This document shows positions 8,088 through 16,564 of a stretch of 64,000 nt of DNA, in pieces. The notes beneath the pieces are model-generated. The model was not told the origin of the DNA. It ran no database searches and was given only the letters and a program-made list of their open reading frames with translations. Numbering within the stretch: position 1 is the stretch's first letter; every line of letters starts with the position of its first letter. The position numbers and the translations under genes are program-made. This DNA is from Deinococcus peraridilitoris DSM 19664. Its GTDB lineage: Bacteria > Deinococcota > Deinococci > Deinococcales > Deinococcaceae. The stretch spans positions 186,001-250,000 of the forward strand of contig NC_019789.1 in NCBI RefSeq assembly GCF_000317835.1. The letters are read 5' to 3'.

Positions 8088-8357
8088 TCAGAACTTTTTT
8101 CGGACCACTTCCTTCATGGCGCTGTTCTCCAGCGTCAGTTGCCCCACCAACCTCAGCAGCCGAGCGTTCTCCGCTTCCAGCTGCTTCAATCTCTTGAGGT
8201 CTTGCACGTCACTGCCCGCGTACCTGTTGCGCAATTTGTAGAAGGTCGCGTCGCTGATGCCGTACTCCCGGCACAGCGCCTCCACCGTCTTCTCGCCCTT
8301 CTCGGCTTCGCGTAACAACTGTATGGTCTGCTCATCGGTCAACTTGCTCTTCGGCAT
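8088..8357 (-). CDS. IS3-family OrfA
   Basis: 89 residues from ATG 8357 (MPKSKLTDEQ). A helix-turn-helix (VEALCREYGISDATFYKLRNRY) is followed by a leucine-zipper-like coil (LKQLEAENARLLRLVGQLTLE, in part). It ends 29 bases before OrfB. The upstream MERIRPQKDEDGS extension has a weaker start. Confidence 0.85.
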   Translation of the reverse strand: MPKSKLTDEQTIQLLREAEKGEKTVEALCREYGISDATFYKLRNRYAGSDVQDLKRLKQLEAENARLLRLVGQLTLENSAMKEVVRKKF

Positions 8358-8422
8358 GGATCCATCCTCGTCTTTCTGAGGCCGTATCCTCTCCATTCAG
8401 CTGGACCACTTCTCAGGGGGCA

Positions 8423-9135
8423 GACTACTGAAGGCGATCCACCACCACCTGTTTCAGGACGTGTACGCTTTTTCGGGGAAGTTGCGGGGTGAACTGACCA
8501 CGATTGATGGCGAGTCGTTTACGCTGCATGGCTACCTGCACAAGGGTGATACGACCTTCGCGCATACCGCGCAGATCGAGCCGTACCTGAACAGCGTCTT
8601 TCAGCAGCTCGCGCAGGAAAACCACCTGCGTGCCACCACCAGGGATGAGTTCACGCGGAAAGCAGCGGACCTGCTGGCGGACATGAACGCGGCCCATCCT
8701 TTCCGAGAGGGGAACGGTAGAACGCAGCGGGCGTTTATTACGCAGCTCGCGGAGCACGCCGGGCATACCGTGGATTTCTCTGTCATCTCGCAGGAGCGCA
8801 TGATCCAGGTGAGCATCGCCGCAATGAGCGGGGATAACGAACCGATGCGGCGCATGACGCTGGAAGTCACCAGCCCGGATAAGGTGCGGATGCTGCAGAG
8901 CGCCATTCGGAGCCTGGAGCACGCACAGGTCAACTGGAACGAGATGTACGTCGCCACGGCGAGTCGCGGACGGCAGTATAGCGGCCATGTCACGCTGAAA
9001 AGTGCGGAGACGGTGCTCGTCGAGGATTCGGGCCGGGTAATCGTGGCACGCACGAGGGATGCCGGGAACGTACTGCAGGGGCAGCACGTGACGTTCACTG
9101 CAGGCGGCGGTCTGTCACGCGGCATGGAGATGTAG
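8423..9135 (+). pseudogene. Fic-domain protein lacking its N-terminus
   Basis: The Fic core motif HPFREGNGRTQR (about 8695-8730) is intact, preceded by LFQDVYAFSGKLRG. Fic enzymes transfer AMP or related groups to target proteins. Coding begins immediately inside the IS end (LKAIHHHLFQDVY from about 8428), so the first 40 or so residues and the native start are missing. The best remaining start is ATG 8461. The last 60 residues (YSGHVTLKSAETVLVEDSG) resemble the KfrB-type domain found in plasmid proteins. If no antitoxin was lost, toxin activity is conceivable. None is visible. Confidence 0.7.
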
Positions 9136-9475
9136 GGCTATCACGAACTCAGCGCTCATCACGAACACGTCCTGGTGCCGGGCGAACTGCCAGAAGCTCA
9201 TCTCCGCGTGGTCCTCCCTCAAGCGAGCGGGAACCGTGAGGTCGTAGACGGGCACTCGCTCTCCCTCCCTGACGAACAGCACCTGCGTCACCGGCACGAC
9301 GAGTACTCCCTGCCCCACCGGGAGTCCTGGACCGCTGTGCTGTGCTACGCGACCACCCTGGGTACGTTCTCCCCGACGCTCGCGATGACGCAGCGCACCT
9401 CACCTGGCGCACGGTTGGTGAGGTTAAAGGCGTCGAACAACGCCGCGCGACCACGCAAATCCTCGATGTGAGCCA
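9120..9475 (-). pseudogene. Degraded gene of unknown function
   Basis: On the minus strand one frame gives AHIEDLRGRAALFDAFNLT and then GEVRCVIASVGENV. After a one-base shift near 9360 another frame continues VAQHSGPGLPVGQGVLVVPV to RLREDHAEMSFWQFARHQDV. Both segments look like real protein, and together they suggest a single frameshifted gene. I do not recognise the family. It converges on the Fic remnant. Confidence 0.35.
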
Positions 9476-9948
9476 GAAGGCGCGCCGGGCTTTTTCTGGC
9501 TGGCCGACATCATGACTTTCCTGTGCCGGAACTGGCGGGCGGTCTGGCGTGCCGCGCGCTCAGCAGTAGGGCGGGGAAGACCTGACAGGGACGGTCCGGA
9601 CGCCCATACGGCGCTCTCGGTGGCGTTTCACGGCCGCTGCCCTGACGTTGGGCCTGATGGACAAGAAGCCGTTTCGGAACGAAAGGACTTTCCGGTGTAC
9701 TCAACTTCCACATGCAAAGCGCGCCAGGCATCGTCGCACGAATTCCGGTTGTGCCGTGGGCGCCCGTCGATCAGATCAGGGACGCAGCGGAGAGATGACT
9801 CTTTTTCGCTGCGCCCCTGGTTGTATGGTTCCGGCACGGTGTTGAAAGGTAAGCGGCGCCGGGTAGTGACGACCTTCTGGCAATGAATTCCCGCTCGGCG
9901 TGCACCTCAGCTTCGCTTCAGGTGACCGACGTCACCTGAAGCGATTCA
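9476..9948. other. No gene recognised
   Basis: Short frames on both strands lack ribosome sites and recognisable motifs. The only structured feature is the stem-loop 9914-9943. Confidence 0.4.
9914..9943 (-). terminator. Stem-loop after the beta-helix lipoprotein gene
   Basis: Arms 9914-9926 (CGCTTCAGGTGAC) and 9931-9943 are exact complements with a 4-base loop, located just beyond the stop of the minus-strand gene. No U-tract follows, so the stem supports termination or 3'-end protection only moderately. Confidence 0.55.
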
Positions 9949-11793
9949 CTACTGGCGTTCGAAGGCCCCAAGGTCCGGGTTGGTACCAACCGTATTGTCT
10001 TTTCCGTCAAGGTCGAGGGTGATTCCCAGATCCTGCACGGGCCCGTACACCCCGGCGTCCACTGCCGGGCTGCCCGCGTTCAGCCCAAAATTACGGTTCA
10101 TCGGGTCACTCAACTGCGGATCGGTGATTCTCGAGGTGGGATCGATGCCTCCCGGACGGATGACTTTCGGGTCACCGCCGCCGAGTCGCCAGTAGATATT
10201 GTTGCCTTCGTCGAAGTCTGCGTCCGATTCCAGGGCGAACTTGGTCATGTCAGCGCGCATCACGATGATGTTGTTGCGCGCGCTGAGAATGCTTTTGTCG
10301 CAACCGTACGCGCAGGCGATACCGAGGTTCACGTTGAAGGCGGTGTTGTTATAGAACTTCGTTCCGGGGTTCGCTCCCCAGTGCTCGCTGTTCCAGCCGC
10401 GCACGACGAGCAACTCCCCTGTTTTGTAGGGGGTGTTGAGCGGCGCGAACAGGTTGTAGGCGTACACGTTGTTTTCCGAGCGTTGATCGGGTTTGCCGCC
10501 CATTTCGCTGAAGGTCGTGTCGTTGATGCTGGTGTTGTGGTGAAAGTAGTTTCCGCTGGCTTTGTAGACTTCCAGGCTGGCGCCTTCGATGGTGTACTTT
10601 TCCGAGCACGCGGAATTCCCAGAGAAATAATTCCACGCGACCTCGTTGTGGTCCCCATTGATCAGCACGCCCCAAGCTCCGGAATTGTCGATGTTCGGGT
10701 CGGTGGTATTGGAGGACATCACCTTGTTGTCGGTCAGGCGGTTGCGCAGCACTTTGTTGCGCGCGCTCCCCGTCGCCAGGTGGACTCCGGCGGTGAGTCC
10801 GGAAGCGCTGGCGTGCCGGAGGGTGTTGTGGTGCGAACCGCTCATGAATGAAAAACCGATCTTCCAGCCGTTGGGCGTGCTGGTGCATTTGATGGCAAGA
10901 GGGTAGGGTGCAGGCTGGTCAGCCGTGACGCGCACATGCTCGATGATCTGGTAGGTGCCGCTGATGGCGACCGCACCCGGGCTGCCGTTGCGGATCAGTG
11001 GAAGGTCGCCGCTGCCGTACGCGCTGATCGTCACGGGGCTGCTGCTGCTTCCGTTCCAGCGGGCTTTGAGGGGTCCGGTCCAGCTGCAGCCGCGCTTGAG
11101 GAGCAGACGGTCACCCGGATTGAGAATGCTGTCGTTGGCTTTGCCGAGGCTGCGCCAGGCACTGCTGCTGCTGGTGCCGTTGTTGCTGTCACTGCCGGCG
11201 CTGCAATCGACGTAGTACGCTTTGCCCGCGCTGAGGGTGCCGCCCGTGCCGTGCACGATGGCTTCCGTAATGGCGATGGCGGAGTTTTCCGTGTTTCCGT
11301 GGTTGGTCACGCGAATGTAGCGGGCGGCCTGATCGGGAACGTTGTGGCGTTGGGGATTGAGGGTGGTGCCACTGCTGCTGACTTTGCTGAGCACTTTGGT
11401 CCAGCTGCTGCCGTCTTTGCTGAGCTCGACGTCGAAGGTGGCCTTGCGTTTATCCCCGCGGTACCATGCGAGCGAGACGGCGTCAATGGTCTTCGCGCTC
11501 CCGAGGTCGTACCGTACCCACTGGCCGAGACCGTTGGCGCTCCACCAGGTGCCGAGGTTGTCATCCCAGGATTTCACTGAAGTGTTGCTGCTGCTGCTGG
11601 CGCTGCTGGCAGTGGAGCTCGAGATGCGCAGGGCGTCGGCGGGCAGCGCCTGGGGTTCGATGCTCGTTGGCGCTGGTTGGGTCTGGGCGGAAGGTGAGGG
11701 TGGGTTGTTGCCGCAGCTGGCGAGCAGCAGGGTGAAGCTGATCAGGCCAAGAGGCAGGCGTCGAAGTGACGCTCGGGCATTAACTGTCGGCAT
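9949..11793 (-). CDS. Surface lipoprotein, discoidin-like plus parallel beta-helix
   Basis: 614 residues. The N-terminus has a hydrophobic segment ending LLLASC, a lipobox with the acylated cysteine at about residue 27, then a Ser/Pro/Thr linker. Residues about 60-175 (WWSANGLGQWVRYDLGSAKTI; ARYIRVTNHG) look like an F5/8 type C (discoidin/CBM32) carbohydrate-binding domain. From about 190 (YYVDCSAGSDSNNGTS) repeated N-rich turns such as NKVLRNRLTDN and NEVAWNYFSGN form a right-handed beta-helix, as in pectate-lyase-like and PL6-type proteins. It closes with LNAGSPAVDAG and LGAFER. Likely a surface polysaccharide-binding or polysaccharide-cleaving protein. Substrate not deducible. Confidence 0.75.
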   Translation of the reverse strand: MPTVNARASLRRLPLGLISFTLLLASCGNNPPSPSAQTQPAPTSIEPQALPADALRISSSTASSASSSSNTSVKSWDDNLGTWWSANGLGQWVRYDLGSAKTIDAVSLAWYRGDKRKATFDVELSKDGSSWTKVLSKVSSSGTTLNPQRHNVPDQAARYIRVTNHGNTENSAIAITEAIVHGTGGTLSAGKAYYVDCSAGSDSNNGTSSSSAWRSLGKANDSILNPGDRLLLKRGCSWTGPLKARWNGSSSSPVTISAYGSGDLPLIRNGSPGAVAISGTYQIIEHVRVTADQPAPYPLAIKCTSTPNGWKIGFSFMSGSHHNTLRHASASGLTAGVHLATGSARNKVLRNRLTDNKVMSSNTTDPNIDNSGAWGVLINGDHNEVAWNYFSGNSACSEKYTIEGASLEVYKASGNYFHHNTSINDTTFSEMGGKPDQRSENNVYAYNLFAPLNTPYKTGELLVVRGWNSEHWGANPGTKFYNNTAFNVNLGIACAYGCDKSILSARNNIIVMRADMTKFALESDADFDEGNNIYWRLGGGDPKVIRPGGIDPTSRITDPQLSDPMNRNFGLNAGSPAVDAGVYGPVQDLGITLDLDGKDNTVGTNPDLGAFERQ

Positions 11794-12400
11794 TTCATTG
11801 AACTATCACACAGAATATTATGAAAAAAATTACAGACCATGCGTTTACAAAGGAGGAATAAGACAGTTTCAGTCCCGGTCATTCTTGTCATTCAGCTGCG
11901 GCTGATGCAGATTGACCGCAATCCTGTGCCCGAAAACACTCAACGTAAGTGCATTACTTTCCTGCTTTCACGGCCTCATACTTCAACACATTTCCGCGAG
12001 TGTCGCAGAACCGCGCACTCCGGATCTTGAAACTCGGGCTTGGAAAACTGGTGGCGGGCGCTTGCGCCCTTCAATCCGGCCGCACGGGTGACAGGCCAAA
12101 GCAGCAACGCCAGGACAGGCAAGACTGGGTACCAGCGCAGGCCAGAACGTTCCTGCCGCACTGCCACAGACGAAAAGCGAGCACGAGCGGCCGTAAGACA
12201 CTTCCCATTGTCCTGTATGCTCGTCAGGCGCCCTTACACGGCGGGTGGTGGCAACCGGCGTGCCAAAAATACGTGAGACAGGAATACGGGCCGACTCATC
12301 ACGCCCCTGTCACACCCTGACCTCCTGACTTTCGCGGACAGGCCACGAGCGGCCAACGGAGCGGAAGCGCGTTCGTCCGCCAGGAGCAGCTTCACGGTTC
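11794..12400. other. Intergenic, no gene recognised
   Basis: The left 60 bases are AT-rich (several A and T runs near 11810-11835) and probably hold the promoter of the lipoprotein gene. The remainder has only short overlapping frames without convincing starts. Confidence 0.4.
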
Positions 12401-13573
12401 TCACGACAAACCCTGAGTGCCCCTGGTGGCTACTTGACCAACCACGCGGGCGTACCCGACGGGGTCCGTTGCTCCTTCAGTGCTGATCACCAGCAACGCT
12501 GAGTCAGCGGTCAACCCGAGCCTTTCCCGACGCTCCTCCCGCCCTGCGCCCGTGAAGAGTTCGATGAAGCCTGCCAGCCCTGCCGCGCCACTCTCACCGG
12601 AAACAATGCCGTCGCGTGCCAGCAAACGCATCGCTTCCCGCGCCCGTTCATCCGGCACGGCCAGAAAGGCGTCGATCCCCTGCGAGACCCACGGCCAGGC
12701 GACCGGCGAGGGGCGACCACAGTTCAGGCCCGCCATGATCGAATCGTGCGGCCCGGGCACACTGACCAGACCGCCTGCCAGCACCGACTCGAGGACGCAC
12801 GGGGCGCGGGTGGGTTCCACCCCGACCACCCGCGAGGATGCACCCGCACGGCGGTAGTGACGCACGACCGACGCGGCCAGCGCACCCACTCCCATCTGCG
12901 CGGCCACCACCTCGGGTGGCGCTTCACCCAGCACGGCGAGCTGCCCGTCGATTTCACGGAAAATCGTCGCGTACCCTTCCACCACACAGCGCGGAATCTG
13001 CTCGTACCCTTCCCAGGCGGTGTCGCTGATCACCAGGGACCGTTCACCGACGAGCCGCGCGGCCTGCATGACCGCGTCATCATACGTTCCCCGTACGACC
13101 TGCACCGTCGCTCCTTCTTGCGCGATGGCGTCGACCCGGGCGCTCGCCATGTCCGCAGGCACCAGGATTCGTGCGTTCAGGCCCAGCCAGCGGGCCATGC
13201 GTGCCACGGCACGTCCATGATTCCCATCGGTCGCGCATACCAGCTCCAGGGGAAGATGCGCGCGGAGCTGACGCGAGAGTTCCTCGAGCGTGCACCACGG
13301 TTGGAACGGGCCGAAGCGCGCCTCCAGCGCGCGGTAGGTGGCCCAGGACGCTCCGAGGATCTTATAGGCGGGCAAGCCCAGCCGGTCGGATTCATCTTTG
13401 ACCCACACCTGCCGGACACCCAACTGGCGTGCTGCAGATGGAGCCGCGCGCAGTGGCGTGGGCGCGTACCCCGGCAGCCGGGCATGAAAGGCGCCAAGCC
13501 CGTCGGCGTCCGGGAGCTCCCCCCAGCGCTGTGGGTGTTCATTCCAGTACAGTCGGGCGCGTTCGGTGTTCAT
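12401..13573 (-). CDS. dpaL: Diaminopropionate ammonia-lyase-like PLP enzyme
   Basis: 390 residues from ATG 13573 (MNTERARLYWN), preceded by GAGGAGC. The fold-type II PLP enzyme signature is clear: DESDRLGLPAYKILGASWA carries the PLP-binding lysine, CATDGNHGRAVARMA is the family's GNHG segment, and GVGALAASV binds phosphate. This pattern matches 2,3-diaminopropionate ammonia-lyase (YgeX), which makes pyruvate and ammonia. Threonine dehydratase-like activity is the alternative. Its ribosome site overlaps the end of the upstream M20 gene (17 bases apart), so the two are co-transcribed. Confidence 0.75.
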   Translation of the reverse strand: MNTERARLYWNEHPQRWGELPDADGLGAFHARLPGYAPTPLRAAPSAARQLGVRQVWVKDESDRLGLPAYKILGASWATYRALEARFGPFQPWCTLEELSRQLRAHLPLELVCATDGNHGRAVARMARWLGLNARILVPADMASARVDAIAQEGATVQVVRGTYDDAVMQAARLVGERSLVISDTAWEGYEQIPRCVVEGYATIFREIDGQLAVLGEAPPEVVAAQMGVGALAASVVRHYRRAGASSRVVGVEPTRAPCVLESVLAGGLVSVPGPHDSIMAGLNCGRPSPVAWPWVSQGIDAFLAVPDERAREAMRLLARDGIVSGESGAAGLAGFIELFTGAGREERRERLGLTADSALLVISTEGATDPVGYARVVGQVATRGTQGLS

Positions 13574-13590
13574 ACAGACGGGCTCCTCGT

Positions 13591-14727
13591 TCAGGCACAG
13601 AAGACGCGGATGGTGGCCGTCAGAATGTCGGTGCAGGCGCGGAGGGAGTCGAGATCCACCCATTCTTCCGTCGCATGCGCGCCGCTGCCATCCGGACCGA
13701 ACACAATGGTCGGAATACCGGACGCCGCGATGAGCGCGGCGTCCATCCAAAATCCCTGGCCGACTTTCGCGGGAGCCCGACCGAGGATGCGTTCTGCCTG
13801 CTCCAGAAGATGACGGGAAATCTCCGCAGTGGGGGGCGTACTGAACGGTTCGCGCGCAAGGGTCAGCTTGAGTTCTGCCTGGAACGTCGGGTCCTGAGCA
13901 CCCAGGTCCGCCAGCAGGTCCTTCAGTTCCGCTTCGATCTGCGTGACGCTTTCTCCGGGCAGCGTGCGGCGTTCAAGCCGCAGGGTGCAGCGCTCAGGGT
14001 AGCTGGAGAGTTCCTGCCCTCCGTCGATGAGGGAGGCGTGCAGGGAGGCGTGCCCGAGCAGCGGGTGCGCGGCGCGCTGCTGCAGATTCCGGTTGAGCTG
14101 CTCCAGCGCGACGAGCACCCGGCCCATGTGCGAAATGGCGTCCACGCCGAGGTCAGCTCGGGAACCGTGCGCAGCGCGACCGTGCGTGGTGATCTCGTGC
14201 CAGGTGAAGCCCTTGTGGGCGGTGCACAGCTGCAAACCGGTCGGCTCGGCGACGATGGCCGCGTCGGCCGTCACGCGTGTCAGTACGCTCTGCATGCCGA
14301 GGCTGGCGTGCTCCTCATCCGCGACTGCAGTCAGGATGACGTCACCCCGCAGGTCGACACCGCGCGCGCTCAGCAGCGCCAGAATGCACGCGGCAAGTGC
14401 GCCTTTCATGTCGTAGGTGCCGCGACCGTACATTCGTCCGTGCTCGATGCGGGGCGTGAACGGGGCGGTCATGCCGCTCACTCCCACGGTGTCCAGGTGG
14501 GCATTCAGCATCAGCGCGCGTCCACCACCGCGTCCTTTGACGGTGGCGATGACGCTCGTGCGTCCAGGTGCGGCCTCGTCGAGTTCCACCTTCACGCCTT
14601 GCTGCGTCAGTAGCTGCGCGAGCGCGCGCGCGATGTTCGCTTCCCCTGCTCCGCCGGGAACGAGGCTGGGGTTGATGGAGTCAATGCGGACGAGCATGTC
14701 GAGCAGCGAAACAAGGTCAAGGCGCAT
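13591..14727 (-). CDS. M20-family metallopeptidase (ArgE/DapE-like)
   Basis: 378 residues from ATG 14727 (MRLDLVSLLDMLVRIDSINP), behind GGAGC. The motifs follow M20 enzymes: LNAHLDTV (metal His and catalytic Asp), YGRGTYDMKGALA (bridging Asp), ADEEHAS (catalytic and metal Glu), EPTGL and GSGAHATEEWV near the end (metal His). It hydrolyses an amide or short peptide bond with a two-zinc centre, probably cytoplasmic. It is first in an operon with the diaminopropionate lyase. In E. coli the M20 gene ygeY lies beside ygeX, so the pair may supply the lyase with its amino acid. This is inference. Confidence 0.8.
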   Translation of the reverse strand: MRLDLVSLLDMLVRIDSINPSLVPGGAGEANIARALAQLLTQQGVKVELDEAAPGRTSVIATVKGRGGGRALMLNAHLDTVGVSGMTAPFTPRIEHGRMYGRGTYDMKGALAACILALLSARGVDLRGDVILTAVADEEHASLGMQSVLTRVTADAAIVAEPTGLQLCTAHKGFTWHEITTHGRAAHGSRADLGVDAISHMGRVLVALEQLNRNLQQRAAHPLLGHASLHASLIDGGQELSSYPERCTLRLERRTLPGESVTQIEAELKDLLADLGAQDPTFQAELKLTLAREPFSTPPTAEISRHLLEQAERILGRAPAKVGQGFWMDAALIAASGIPTIVFGPDGSGAHATEEWVDLDSLRACTDILTATIRVFCA

Positions 14728-14784
14728 AAGAGAGTGCTCCAGGAATGACTTCAAGCGGCGATGTGAGCGTGCGCCGGTGCAGTG

Positions 14785-14813
14785 AGTGTAGCCCAGGGAG
14801 TGGTGTACCCCAA
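14785..14813 (-). promoter_or_regulatory. Candidate promoter of the M20-dpaL operon
   Basis: On the minus strand TTGGGG (14813-14808) and TACACT (14790-14785) are separated by 17 bases, a fair sigma-70-type match, about 60 bases before the ATG. The remaining non-coding DNA to 15056 shows no gene. Confidence 0.35.
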
Positions 14814-15056
14814 GAAGGTATTGTGGGCAGGTGCGGTGCCGCCCAAGCCGCCGGCACAGCAGCGGGATTGAACGTGATCCGCCCCGACGCTTGGCTGCTC
14901 TCGGAACGCTGCGCTTCCGCAAGCACGGCACGCGTCGCTCGGGTCATGATCTCAGCGCGGTTCGGCGCGTCGCTTGACGAGGTCGCGCGTCCTGAAGGCA
15001 AGCGTTTGTCGGAGCCGGGGTGCGATCGGCGGACGCAGCATGATACGGTATTGCAT

Positions 15057-15575
15057 TCATGAACTTTCAGGGTAGTAGCCCAAGTAGGCCGTTGCGGATG
15101 AAATGACCTGTGGCTGTGCATCGAGTTCCACGCAGCGAGTGCACAGCCGCTGTTCGAGGGCGTCGAGATCAGTGAAGGTCTGGTGGTGCGTCGCCTCACG
15201 CACCAAGGTCCACAAGCGTTCAGCTGGGTTGAGTTCGGGCGAGTAGGGTGGCAAGACGGCCAACACGATGTTGTCGGGCACCTTGAGTTTCCTGGTCGAA
15301 TGCCAGCCTGCACCGTCAAGCACGAGCAGGGCGATGACCTTCTCGGGTAGTGAAGCCGCATAGGCGCGCAAGAAGACGCTCATGACGCACGTGTCAACCT
15401 TCGGCAATACGAACCAGAACACCCGACCCAGCGCAGGCTCGACGACTGCGTACAGGTACGTCCACTGGTACTTGACGGTACTGGGCGCCGTCGGTCGCTG
15501 ACCTTTCTTGGCCCACAGACGGCGAGACGTGGGCTTGAGACCGAACCGCGCCTCGTCCTGAAAGCACAACCGCAC
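15057..15575 (-). CDS. IS630-family transposase OrfB (catalytic)
   Basis: 172 residues. DDE residues sit in LCFQDEARFG, LLVLDGAGWH and LPPYSPELNPAERLW. The frame opens before residue M and is presumably made by frameshifting from OrfA. No internal stop is seen. Confidence 0.8.
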   Translation of the reverse strand: MRLCFQDEARFGLKPTSRRLWAKKGQRPTAPSTVKYQWTYLYAVVEPALGRVFWFVLPKVDTCVMSVFLRAYAASLPEKVIALLVLDGAGWHSTRKLKVPDNIVLAVLPPYSPELNPAERLWTLVREATHHQTFTDLDALEQRLCTRCVELDAQPQVISSATAYLGYYPESS

Positions 15576-15610
15576 GTCCTTGTCCGGATGTTCGGCTTGG
15601 AGCTTGGCAC

Positions 15611-16126
15611 TCAGTGCGAGGATTTTTTTTGGAACGCCGCTTGCTCTTCCTTGCTGGCCGCCTGGGGATGCGCGGGACGCGACGTTTGCTGGCTGTAACC
15701 GAGCTTTTGCAAGTATCGCCAGCCGGTCGCTTGGTCAGGACGATGGCCCGTCTTCGCTGCAATCCAAGCCGCGACCTTTGCGCCCGTCCACAGTCCCCCG
15801 CCTGGCGGTGCCTCGGTGTCGAGCGCTTGCCCGAGTTCCAAGACGCCGCTGACGTCCAAGACCGCTTTCTTGCCGCCGCGTGCTTCGCCTGCACGCTTGT
15901 GGGTGGGTACGGCGTTGGGTCCGCCTTCGTTGTAGGCACGCACCAGGTCGTTGACCCAAGTATGCGAACGGTCGACGACTTGCGCGACGTGGCGATTGGC
16001 CTTGTCTTGCGAGATCAACCACAAGGCGTGCCAGCGTGTCTTGTCGGCAGGGTGAGCACAGCACCGATAGCACTTGCGCAATTCATCCGAGGTCAAGTGC
16101 GGCTTCAAACGAACTTCGGGGGGCAC
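15611..16126 (-). CDS. IS630-family transposase OrfA
   Basis: 171 residues with a helix-turn-helix region (ANRHVAQVVDRSHTWVNDLVRAY) and a second winged part (GWRYLQKLGYSQQTSRPAHP). It ends just past the A8 run, where a -1 slip would enter the catalytic frame. Confidence 0.75.
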   Translation of the reverse strand: MPPEVRLKPHLTSDELRKCYRCCAHPADKTRWHALWLISQDKANRHVAQVVDRSHTWVNDLVRAYNEGGPNAVPTHKRAGEARGGKKAVLDVSGVLELGQALDTEAPPGGGLWTGAKVAAWIAAKTGHRPDQATGWRYLQKLGYSQQTSRPAHPQAASKEEQAAFQKKSSH

Positions 16127-16564
16127 GCCTCAGCATGCTCCTCGGAAGATCCTCAACGCAAGACCGTATGACACGCCCCAGGTCGTCGAGTTCGAACCAG
16201 TGAACCCCGATTCGGATCCGGTATGGCGGGCACATGCGGCTCCTGACCTGGCAGGAGAACGCACCTGAAAATGAAGGCGACTTTCGATCGCTGGCCATAC
16301 TTCGAAGTCATCCGTCGCGGTGCGTATTCCAGATGATCAGCAGACGACCTGCCCGAACGCCATTCCCTGTTGCGTCGGGCACCTCGCGAGCGCTGCTTCT
16401 CGCGGACAAGAACGCCCGCAGCATTCACGCACAGACGTGCTGGCATGACCGAACGTGTACGACGCCGATGGAGGCGCGCCTCCAGCTCGAGCCTTTCAAG
16501 CGTACTCCTGCCCGCGCTGGGTCACGCGGAGCTGGCGTCAGGGCGCGACGGCAGCCCTTCAGCG
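16127..16564. other. Intergenic, no gene recognised
   Basis: This 440-base gap holds the 5' end of the IS630-type element and no credible frame. Several overlapping short frames lack ribosome sites. Confidence 0.4.

Larger units (their letters stand above)
7193..8422 (-). mobile_element. IS3-family element (IS407/IS2-type), 1230 bp
   Basis: The ends match: TGGTCCCCATTGAGTGGTCC at 7193 and, reversed, TGCCCCCTGAGAAGTGGTCC at 8422, continuing into a shared AGCTGAAT-GAGAGGA. The expected short target duplication is absent (CTGGG on the left, GACTA on the right), so the flanks were not originally adjacent. Confidence 0.85.
15057..16126 (-). mobile_element. Second type of IS630-family element
   Basis: Two overlapping-type frames on the minus strand encode the DNA-binding and catalytic parts of an IS630 transposase unrelated in detail to the copies at 3602 and 56801. 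A T8 run at 15623-15630 (A8 on the coding strand) offers a frameshift site between them. I could not fix the outer ends. TTTCAGG near 15065 and CCTGAAA near 16264 may belong to the inverted repeats. Confidence 0.7.

Noticed and set aside
12746..13813. 355-residue plus-strand frame
   Set aside because: Antisense to the PLP lyase, whose motifs are unmistakable.
15623..15630. T8 run as a terminator
   Set aside because: It lies inside the IS630-type transposase region with no stem before it. As A8 on the coding strand it is better explained as a frameshift site.
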